From positions 397-24,988 of the forward strand of contig MU602919.1 in assembly GCA_025201865.1 (NCBI GenBank): a stretch of 24,592 nt of DNA, in the 5' to 3' direction. Within the stretch, counting starts at the first letter, position 1, and every line of letters begins with the position of its first letter. Position numbers and translations under genes: made by a program. The notes below the pieces were generated by a model that saw nothing but the letters and a program-made list of their open reading frames with translations, had not been told where the DNA came from and searched no databases. Origin of the DNA: Ramicandelaber brevisporus (taxonomy: Eukaryota > Kickxellomycota > Ramicandelaberales > Ramicandelaberaceae). Shown here piece by piece: positions 10,897-17,865 of this stretch.

Positions 10897-11183
10897 TCCA
10901 CTCGCTCGTTCCGTCGTTTCGTGTCCCGCTCTCTCTTCCGTCTCAAGACGGCTGTCCAAGGCGTCCGGCACCAGGCGCTTTAGGCGTCCGCCGACAGCCG
11001 CATCGGCTCCTTGAAGCAGACGGAGGTTGTCCGCGTATATGTCTGTCGGCCGGTTCTCTCTTCACCGTGAGTGCTCTTGCGCTACCTCTTGACCGATTCA
11101 ATTCGGCCGTGGTGGCGTGGGCCTTTATTGGTGGCCGCTGCATGGCGTCCGGTGCGCCCTTTATGTGGGATGTTTGTAAAAAC
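10897..11183. repeat. Left copy of gap-flanking duplicated unit
   Basis: This ~287-bp unit recurs almost exactly at 11241-11529. It is GC-richer than its surroundings and contains three GGCGTCCG-type motifs. The two copies differ only near the start (GTGTCCCGC versus GTCTCGCACA, a 2-nt length change). This copy runs directly into the N gap. Confidence 0.9.
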
Positions 11184-11240
11184 NNNNNNNNNNNNNNNNN
11201 NNNNNNNNNNNNNNNNNNNNNNNNNNNNNNNNNNNNNNNN
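11184..11240. other. Assembly gap (57 N)
   Basis: A run of 57 undetermined bases separates the two copies of the duplicated unit. The true length and content are unknown. Confidence 0.99.
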
Positions 11241-11529
11241 TCCACTCGCTCGTTCCGTCGTTTCGTCTCGCACACTCTCTCTTCCGTCTCAAGACGGCTG
11301 TCCAAGGCGTCCGGCACCAGGCGCTTTAGGCGTCCGCCGACAGCCGCATCGGCTCCTTGAAGCAGACGGAGGTTGTCCGCGTATATGTCTGTCGGCCGGT
11401 TCTCTCTTCACCGTGAGTGCTCTTGCGCTACCTCTTGACCGATTCAATTCGGCCGTGGTGGCGTGGGCCTTTATTGGTGGCCGCTGCATGGCGTCCGGTG
11501 CGCCCTTTATGTGGGATGTTTGTAAAAAC
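11241..11529. repeat. Right copy of gap-flanking duplicated unit
   Basis: This ~289-bp unit is a near-perfect direct repeat of 10897-11183. It begins exactly at the gap edge and its end coincides with the last base before the gap in the left copy, after which unique sequence follows. Either a true tandem duplication or two unmerged ends of the same locus would give this pattern. Confidence 0.9.
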
Positions 11530-11894
11530 AAAATAATAGACCAAATTTGTCTGGAAACAGGCGGATTTGCTCATACAATAATGCACAAGCACACACAGGC
11601 ACATCTCATCATTTAAAAGATCTACTTGTTTAATTAAGTGATCAGGGTCACATAATACGCGTCATAGCAGGGTCCCACGATCAGAGGGGACAGAATGTAA
11701 AAATAAAGAAATGTTTGACCGACATGACAAATTAGTGAAATGTTGCCACAGCAATTAATAACACGATAATACATGCGCGTGCATCAATCTGATGTGCTCG
11801 GATCCTATGTCGGCGCCGAATTCAATCGCCAACGGATCTTAGGTTAATAATGCAAAAAAAAAAAATAGTTGGTCCCAGCGCTGTTTACAAACTG

Positions 11895-11911
11895 ATTGGG
11901 TGCATTATAAA
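11895..11911 (+). promoter_or_regulatory. Putative CCAAT/TATA promoter elements of the monooxygenase gene
   Basis: ATTGG (inverse CCAAT) at 11895-11899 is followed by TATAAA at 11906-11911, about 160 bp before the monooxygenase ATG. Position and sequence suit a core promoter, but short motifs in A/T-rich DNA occur by chance. Confidence 0.35.
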
Positions 11912-12071
11912 GGCATCCTACACCTCCTGCGATGCTATTGACTGCCAGCTGTTGTTTTTTTTTATTGTTTTTGATTGATTGATAGATTGAATCAGATTCA
12001 CAACCCGATTATACCTGCCACGAAGTTTACTTGATTCATATACAAGCACTGATATAAACACGGACAATCAA

Positions 12072-12086
12072 ATGACTTCGACTTCG

Positions 12087-12123
<37 letters not shown>

Positions 12124-14018
12124 AATCAAGCAAACAGTACGACTGTGATGTGCTTATTGTAGGCGCTGGTCCCGTTGGTTTAACTTTGGCTTACAACCTG
12201 CGTCGTTTTGGTATCGATTGTCGGATTATTGACAAATCGCCGCAGCCTGCCACCACAAGCCGCGCATTTGGCATTCAGCCACGTGTGCTCGAGATTCTCG
12301 CTGCTCTCGATCTGCTCCCTGCGTTTGAGCAGGCTGGTGGCAAGTACCATCCGGGAACGTCCATCATCAGGGGCACTACCGCTGTGCCATTTGTCAGCTA
12401 CGATAATCTTCCGAGCTCGCAGAAGAATATCCTTTTGCTGGAGCAGGATTATATTGAAGCATTGCTTTCAGAGAAGCTGGAGAAGTACGGCGGTATCACA
12501 GTGGAGCGTGGCACGGAGGTGACCGAGTTTGAAATTGATGCAGATGGTGTCACTGCCAAACTGGTCAAGAGATCGGCAAAGAGCAACAAGGTTTATGACT
12601 GGTTCGCCATCAACCATCTCGGCAGCGACATTAATGGCAATGGCGGTGCAGCCAATGGCCGCCAGCAACAGCCGAGTGCAACTGGTTTGGCAACACCAGA
12701 TTCCGATGATGCTAATGATCATTCAGTGATTCGTGCTCGTTTCTTGGTCGGCTGCGACGGTGCTCACTCAAGTATCCGCAAGAAGATGGGCTGGAAATTC
12801 GAGGGTCGCACTTTCAGTGATGAGTTCACTTTGGCCGACGTCGATCTCGTTTCCAACTTGCCTGATGCTCTCGGTGCTGTTTGGAACACGAGCAGCCCAT
12901 TCATTGTGTTTGATCTCCCCAACCAGAAGCCTTTGACGGAGGGTGCTCGCCGTGTTCGCATGGGCTATCGCCGGGGTGCTCTCGATGCCAAGTTGCCGCA
13001 ACTCACCGAAGACACGTTTGTTACCGATATCAAGAGCATTGCTGGACCGGAGGTAACACTCCAAATCTCGAACATTACATGGCTGACCACTTTCAAACTC
13101 AACGAGCGGCTGAGTGAGAAGTATGTTGATGACAAGCATTACCGCGTGGTGCTCGCAGGTGATGCTGCGCACTGCCACAGTCCAGCTGGCGGTCAAGGCT
13201 TGAACCTCGGTATGCAAGATGCGTTTGATCTTGCTGCGAAGCTTGCCTTGGCGGTCAAGTTTGGTTCGGATCACAAGGTGGTTTTGCAGACGTACGAACA
13301 GGAGCGGCGTCCGATTGCCGCGGGTGTTCTGGAGCACTCGGGCCGGATGATGGATATCCAGTTTGGAAACGGGTGGTTTGCGTACTTTGCGCGCAGCTGG
13401 CTGCTTCCAAATATACCGAAGATGCTGAAGAGCGCGCTGAGTTTACGCAACTCACAGCTGGGTGTTCAGTACGGCCGCACTGCAATGGTGGATAACTCGG
13501 TGGCGCTGCTGCAGTTGAAGGAGTACGGAAATCCTGGCCGTCGCTTCCCTGATACTCAAGTTGAGGAAGTTGCAAGTGGTAAGTCGGTGAGTATGCAGAA
13601 GCTGCTGGCATCAGATGCAGTGTTCCATGTAGTCGCCCTGGTGCCATCGCACCTGTCGGCTGAGGACAAGCAGCTTGTGGCCAACCTGAACTCGCTCATT
13701 ACACGTCTGAATGCAAAGAAGCCCACTATTACTCACCAATCAACAGTGTCCGCCCCAAGTTTGGTGAGCACCTTCGCGAGTGTGGTAGAAATTGCTCCTG
13801 CATACGCCTCGTCCAGTGCTCTCGAAGTTGCCCACTTCCGCGACCCTCAAACGCGCAATTTACAGAAGGCACTGAGCTCCAATCCTGGCATGTGGCCAGC
13901 TCAAAGCAACGACATGGCAGTGGTTCTCGTTCGTCCTGACGGCATGGTCGGCATGGTGGCATCTCTGAACACCAAGGATGCACTCGATCGAGTCGAGCAC
14001 TATCTTTCTCAGTTTTAA
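12072..14018 (+). CDS. FAD-dependent aromatic-ring monooxygenase (phenol hydroxylase / PheA-TfdB-like, 648 aa)
   Basis: This is a class A flavoprotein hydroxylase, expected to use NAD(P)H and O2 to hydroxylate an aromatic ring. The Rossmann motif GAGPVG is at 31-36 after an Ala-rich leader; the mid-domain DG motif CDGAHSSIRKKMG is at about 229-241; the FAD-ribityl motif GDAAHCHSPAGGQGLNLG begins near 364. The order and spacing fit the pentachlorophenol/phenol monooxygenase family. A C-terminal region of about 130 residues (from about 515) probably corresponds to the thioredoxin-like domain of phenol hydroxylases. An Asn/Gly/Gln-rich insertion (about 184-217) sits before the DG motif. The N-terminal (GCT)n polyalanine tract may be length-variable. 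Intronless, starting at the ATG at 12072. The substrate is unknown; related proteins act in phenol catabolism and in secondary metabolism, but no cluster partners are visible here. Confidence 0.9.
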
Positions 14019-14292
14019 AACTTGCACTGCTCATACCCAACATTTGTTTGCACTTTACATTTTAACACATCCGTCAATATCATATAACGCTTTGGATGGT
14101 TTGTGAACTAGACCGAACGACATTGATGCGATCGAATATGATGGATTCTCCATTCTCGCCGATGCTGCGACAGCCCAAAACAAACACACTAACGCAGATG
14201 CAGGTGATGAGCGCAAACGTAGACAACAACGCATGCGCCGCCAAATGCAAGCAGAACGACTGGCATCGACGAGCAAGCGCAGCCAAAAGACG

Positions 14293-14364
14293 AGGCTCCT
14301 CCGAGATTCGAACTCGGGTCATCGGAATCAAAATCCGATGTGATAACCACTACACTAAGGTGCC
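14293..14364 (-). tRNA. tRNA-Gln (anticodon UUG)
   Basis: On the minus strand the sequence folds as a cloverleaf. The acceptor is GGCACCT/AGGAGCC, the D arm has a TAGTGTAGTGG A-box, the anticodon stem is TCGGA/TCCGA with loop TTTTGAT (anticodon TTG, reading CAA), the variable loop is four bases and the T arm is CCGAG/CTCGG with loop TTCGAAT. The discriminator is T. It is intronless and 72 nt long without CCA. A TTTT terminator follows at 14285-14288 (complement). The acceptor stem has an unusual A4-A69 mismatch. A glutamine tRNA is noteworthy beside such Q-rich genes, but one copy proves nothing. Confidence 0.9.
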
Positions 14365-14412
14365 AGTTTATCCACTATTTTGCTGATCATTGCCTGCCAT
14401 CGCCTGCCATCG

Positions 14413-14482
14413 CCAACTCTTCCCAACTCTTCCCAACTGTTCCCAACTGTTCCCAACTATTCCCAACTATTCCCAACTATTG
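14413..14482. repeat. 10-bp minisatellite, 7 copies
   Basis: Seven tandem copies of CCAACTNTTC. The variable base runs C, C, G, G, A, A, A in order; the last copy ends TTG. The ordered variants suggest growth by local duplication. It lies about 50 bp beyond the 5' end of the tRNA gene. Confidence 0.9.
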
Positions 14483-14990
14483 CCGCTGTGCTCGCTCCGT
14501 CAATGCTGCGCTCTCGGCCCAGCTCGCTCAGTTCACTCAACTCACTCGGTCCATTCAGTTCACTCGGTGCAGCCAGCACAGCAAACATTGGCCGCCAAGC
14601 TGGACAACCGCAACAAGCTCTAGTTTCCACACACCCGCTTTCTCGCTGTTTTCTGGCTATTTCCCGTTGCCTTGTGACTACTCTCGCTGCCTTCCCGACG
14701 TCACCATCGGCCGCGTGAGTCGCCACAGTAACTCTGACAGCGCTAAAACCGAGCGATTTTTGCTGCTGAAATTCGCTCGCCTGCCTGGCGCAAAAGGAGA
14801 AGCGAGGGGTTTAGGCTGTGCTATGGATACGAATTCGTTCTTGGCGCGGTGGAACGTGCGCCGCTCCTGTTTCACTACGAATGCCGCGGCAGACCAGGCT
14901 ATATCCGTGGTGGAACTGGCCGCGCGCGAGGCAGCTCACGCAATTCTCACCTAACGGCACACCATCGAACATTGCCAGCAACCAGCAACA

Positions 14991-15020
14991 GCAATAAACA
15001 GCAATAAACAGCAATAAACA
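14991..15020 (+). repeat. Decamer repeat in metallothionein leader
   Basis: Three exact head-to-tail copies of GCAATAAACA, followed by related AGCAATAGC/AGCAAC units up to the metallothionein ATG. The stretch is almost free of T and G-poor, which would make an unstructured 5' leader if transcribed. Confidence 0.7.
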
Positions 15021-15085
15021 GCAACAGCGACAAACAGCCAGCAATAGCTACTAGCAATAGCAACTAGCAACCAGCAACAACCACA

Positions 15086-15568
15086 ATGAACAAGCCATCG
15101 TCCGCCAACACCTGTGCCTGCGGCATGTCGTGCAACTGCTGCAGCGGCGCCGCCGGAGCCAAGGACTCGTGCAAGTGCCGCGCGCCGTGCAAGTGCGCCT
15201 CGTCCAAGTCGGCCACGCAGGCCAAATCCGGCACCGGAATGTGCGCGTGCGGCACCGCCTGCAACTGCTGCAGCGGCAAGGCGCACGCAGCGTCGGGAGC
15301 GCACGCCGACAAGGCCACGCAGGCCATGCAGCAGGGCCAGCAGCGCGACCAAGGCGCGACCAACGCGCAGCTCATGGCGTGCAAGTGCCCCGGAACCTGC
15401 ATGTGCGCCAAGGAGAAGATGAAGGTCATGGCTGGCGGCGCCGGCGCGACACACGACCCGTCGTGCAAGTGCGGAGCGTCGTGCACCTGCGCCGCGCCGT
15501 GCCAGTGCGGCAGCGCCAAGTCGACCTCCAAGACCATGGGCAGCAGCGGAGCCACCGCCAAGCAGTAA
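15086..15568 (+). CDS. Multi-module metallothionein (160 aa, 24 Cys)
   Basis: Small cysteine-rich protein expected to bind Cu(I), Zn(II) or Cd(II) in the cytosol for storage or detoxification. All 24 cysteines sit in C-x-C-type clusters. Type A, C-x-C-x3-C-x-C-C, is at 10-19 and 53-62. Type B, C-x-C-x3-C-x-C, is at 29-37, 99-107 and 127-135, the last extended by another C-x-C at 139-141. The order is A-B-A-B-B, joined by Ala/Ser/Lys/Gln linkers; the linker at about 66-95 is cysteine-free. There are no aromatic residues, as is usual for metallothioneins. It is far longer than classical 25-60-aa fungal forms and recalls the long modular copper metallothioneins of some basidiomycete yeasts. Codons are strongly C/G-ending (TGC, AAG, GCC), implying high expression. 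An AATAAA at 15755-15760 may be its poly(A) signal. Metal preference cannot be told from sequence. Confidence 0.9.
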   Translation: MNKPSSANTCACGMSCNCCSGAAGAKDSCKCRAPCKCASSKSATQAKSGTGMCACGTACNCCSGKAHAASGAHADKATQAMQQGQQRDQGATNAQLMACKCPGTCMCAKEKMKVMAGGAGATHDPSCKCGASCTCAAPCQCGSAKSTSKTMGSSGATAKQ

Positions 15569-15962
15569 GCAGCTGTAAACGCCATCCGCTCTTCTTCCAA
15601 TCTTCCATTCTTACATTTCTTTCTTCCACTTCTTTCATTGCTCGTTCAATCAGTGCACTTCCCCCACTCTGTATCATCTTTCAATGAGCTCATCTCTTCA
15701 TTCATCCGCAATGGGTTTGTTTTTACAGTAGATGGGCTTCGAATTTAAACTTTTAATAAAAGTTGTATTTTTCCATTCGAAATCTCTCGCGTGCGGTTTT
15801 ATAAAAAAAAAAAGGACGCAAATTTTTTTTCGATGCGATGATATTGTGTGCGCTTTGTGTGTGTGCGTTTTGTTGATCTGAAGATGAGGATCTAAGTTTT
15901 CTTCCTCTCGCACAACTTTCATTTCATAGCAGAAAGACTGACGCTCAACAAAAAAATAACAC
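15569..15962. other. Metallothionein 3' region and RPL5 promoter
   Basis: The first half is pyrimidine-rich (repeated CTTCCA/TTTC) and holds AATAAA at 15755-15760, a likely poly(A) signal. The second half has a TATAAAA at 15800-15806, about 160 bp before the RPL5 ATG, then T- and GT-rich runs. Both genes point the same way. Confidence 0.5.
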
Positions 15963-17207
15963 ATGCCATTCGTTAAGAAGCAGAAGACTGACGCCTACTT
16001 TGCCCGCTACCAGGTCAAGTACCGCCGTCGCCGTGGTACGTTACAGCGATCCCTTTTTTTTTATCCCGCTTGATCGAGTAAGCACGCACACGCGTAGAGC
16101 TTGATCAGCAAAGCAGTGTTGCTTATTTTGCATGATGATATCATAGTTCAGCTGAGATCGTGGATTGCGACTTGAAGCGACCACGCTGACGACCAGCAAC
16201 TATGTTTTTATTATAGTCTTTCGCTCCTATCTGATTCCTCCATTACACACTGCTATCTTTGTTTGTGGCTGTGTATATGCCGCGTTCATTGTTGCATGCT
16301 GTATAACTGACATGTGTCCATATCGTGTTTGATTGCTGATTTGGTTTGATTCATTCTTTTAGAGGGCAAGACTGACTACTACGCCCGCAAGCGCCTCGTC
16401 ACCCAGGCCAAGAACAAGTACAACTCCCCGAAGTACCGCCTGGTTGTCCGCTTCACCGGCAAGGACATCATCTGCCAGATTGTCTACGCCAAGATCCAGG
16501 GTGACTTCGTCCTCGCCTCTGCCTACGCCCACGAGCTCAAGCAGTACGGCATCACCGTTGGTCTCACCAACTGGGCCGCTGCCTACGCCACTGGTCTGCT
16601 CGTTGCCCGCCGTGTCCTCAGCAAGCTCAAGCTCGCCGACAAGTACGAGGGTGTTGTCAACCCAGACGGCTCTGTTGAGCAAACCGAGGAGAACGAGGAG
16701 GGTCCACGTCCATTCAAGGCCTTCCTTGACGTCGGTCTGCGCCGCACCTCCACCGGTGCCAAGGTGTTCGCTGCCATGAAGGGTGCCTCCGACGGTGGCA
16801 TGTTCGTCCCACACTCCGAGAAGCGCTTCCCAGGCTACTCTGCCGAGGGCAAGAACGGCGAGCTCGACTCCGAAGTCCTCCGCAAGTACATCTTCGGCGG
16901 CCACGTTGCCGACTTCATGCGCCTTCTCCAGGAGGAGGACGAGGAGCGCTACCAGCGCCAGTTCGGCCAGTTCATCAAGAACGGCGTCTCTGCCGACTCT
17001 CTTGAGGAGATGTACAAGAAGGCCCACGCTGCCATCCGCGCCAACCCAGCTGCCGCCAAGCCAGCCAAGGCCGCCATCTCCCAGGAGGCCAAGGACAAGG
17101 CCAAGAAGTACAAGAAGCAGCGCCTCAACCTCAAGCAGCGCCGCAACAAGACCGAGCAGCGCAAGGCCGCTTTCCGCAAGAAGCTTGGTCTCGAGGACGA
17201 CGAGTAA
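15963..17207 (+). CDS. RPL5: 60S ribosomal protein L5 (uL18), two exons: join(15963..16035,16363..17207)
   Basis: uL18 binds 5S rRNA and carries it into the large ribosomal subunit. The 305-aa product matches the family along its length: [20 protein letters not shown] at the start, then [95 protein letters not shown] and a Lys/Arg-rich C-terminal tail. Usual family length is about 297 aa. Exon 1 ends in the first base of a Glu codon; the intron runs GTACGT to TTTTAG and exon 2 restores EGK, which is conserved in the family, so the junction is well supported. Codons are strongly C-ending, as expected for a highly expressed ribosomal gene. The intron hosts a candidate snoRNA. Confidence 0.97.
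16036..16362 (+). other. RPL5 intron (327 bp)
   Basis: The phase-1 intron starts GTACGT and ends TTTTAG. Branch-point candidates are ACTGAC (16306-16311) and TGCTGAT (about 16334-16340), the latter about 23 nt from the acceptor. It is long compared with the otherwise intron-poor genes of the window, which fits a host role for an embedded RNA. Confidence 0.9.
16118..16200 (+). ncRNA. Candidate intronic box C/D snoRNA (U18/snR18-like)
   Basis: Inside the RPL5 intron there is a perfect C box ATGATGA (16132-16138), a D' box CTGA (16152-16155) and a D box CTGA (16186-16189). The core is closed by a 6-bp external stem, GTTGCT (16118-16123) with AGCAAC (16195-16200). The nine bases CATAGTTCA (16142-16150) upstream of D' are complementary to UGAACUAUG, a conserved large-subunit rRNA sequence. 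Counting five bases from D' selects the second A of GAAC, which I recall as the nucleotide methylated by yeast snR18 (25S A649) and animal U18. A hairpin CGTGG/CCACG (about 16159-16185) covers the D guide region, and no convincing C' box is seen. Animal RPL5 introns also host snoRNAs. The rRNA sequence is recalled, not in this window. Confidence 0.65.
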
Positions 17208-17865
17208 ATGTGCTCCTTAATTTGAACCAGTGTTTTTTTTTCAATTTGCCTGTCAACTTGTCAAACTTGTTAGCTTACTGGGGAGCTTGCCAGACTGCGT
17301 ACTCGAGAGCGCGACTCGTCTCGTAGCCTTGCAATTCGTTGGCCTTGATCGGGGGTCAGGGAGTATGCGAATGTCATGTGCTTCACAAGCATGGCTGCCA
17401 AAAATTCTACCAACGAATCAAGAGTCACGAGGTTTTTTTGCGCGACGCCGCCTTTCAGCTCTGAAGGGAACAAAAAAAACAGTGCGACGAGTCTTCGTGT
17501 AACGATGTTCTTCTTCTTTTGATGCTACTCCGCGGCGTGCTCGTTCACTTGTATGAGAGCTTGCAAACCTTGCCACCTTTGTTTTCTCAACGATACTACC
17601 ACAGTCCACCACCACCACCACCACCACCACTTCAACTAACATTCACACTGACCACCTGCGCATTCGCAACTACTTTCAGCAAAAAGAAAAGACAGTGAAC
17701 CCTTTTAAATCCTTTTGCAAGCCTCAAGTCATCTCCAGCCGAGAAGACCAGCCTCTCCCCGCTCACAACCTTCAATACTGCTGCAACAATTCCCTTCCCC
17801 TTCCCTCTTCCAGACCTCACTCATAGTGATCAGCACCTCCTTTTCTTTGTGTGTGTTGCTCCGAG
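17208..17865. other. Intergenic region: RPL5 3' end and RhoGAP promoter/leader
   Basis: No gene is seen in 658 bp. There are T runs after the RPL5 stop (17231-17240), a T run near 17430-17438, a CAC/CCA microsatellite at about 17607-17630, and C/T-rich sequence leading to the RhoGAP ATG. Short ORFs on both strands have no recognisable character. Confidence 0.6.

Larger units (their letters stand above)
10319..12071. other. Non-coding region with assembly gap and duplicated flanks
   Basis: No convincing gene is seen in these 1.75 kb. The first part (10319-10890) is ordinary A/T-rich sequence ending in pyrimidine-rich CTGT/CGCT repeats. The centre holds a GC-richer unit present on both sides of a run of N. 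The last part (11530-12071) is A/T-rich and contains an inverted CCAAT box (ATTGG, 11895-11899) and TATAAA (11906-11911) upstream of the monooxygenase. Small ORFs across the gap depend on unknown bases and are not called. Confidence 0.6.
14019..15085. other. Intergenic region with tRNA, minisatellite and metallothionein upstream region
   Basis: Apart from the tRNA-Gln gene, this region holds a 10-bp tandem repeat (14413-14482), pyrimidine-rich CACTC-type sequence (14515-14570) and, next to the metallothionein ATG, a CA-rich leader with decamer repeats. A plus-strand ORF covering 14340-14954 is dominated by the minisatellite and has no recognisable protein character, so it is not called. Confidence 0.6.

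Noticed and set aside
11071-11616. ORFs running across the N gap and duplicated unit
   Set aside because: They depend on unknown bases, overlap on both strands, and show no family resemblance.
14640-14649. Ace1/Cup2-like copper-response match (TTCTCGCTGT) upstream of the metallothionein
   Set aside because: The consensus is so loose that about one match per kilobase is expected by chance; a single copy gives no support.
14698-14705. CGACGTCA, a 7-of-8 match to the CRE
   Set aside because: Not a perfect palindrome and isolated; too weak to call beside the exact site at 7896-7903.
14340-14954. 204-aa plus-strand ORF
   Set aside because: It starts over the 3' portion of the tRNA locus, runs through the minisatellite (SQLFPT repeats) and has no domain-like or conserved-looking segment. 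It is best explained as chance openness in the metallothionein upstream region.
15064-15600. 178-aa minus-strand ORF opposite the metallothionein
   Set aside because: It is an antisense shadow. The GC-rich, biased codons of the metallothionein remove stop codons on the other strand; the product is Ala/Leu/His-rich with no recognisable features.
16359-17027. 222-aa minus-strand ORF opposite RPL5 exon 2
   Set aside because: It is an antisense shadow of strongly biased ribosomal codons; the sense strand encodes a full, conserved uL18 protein.
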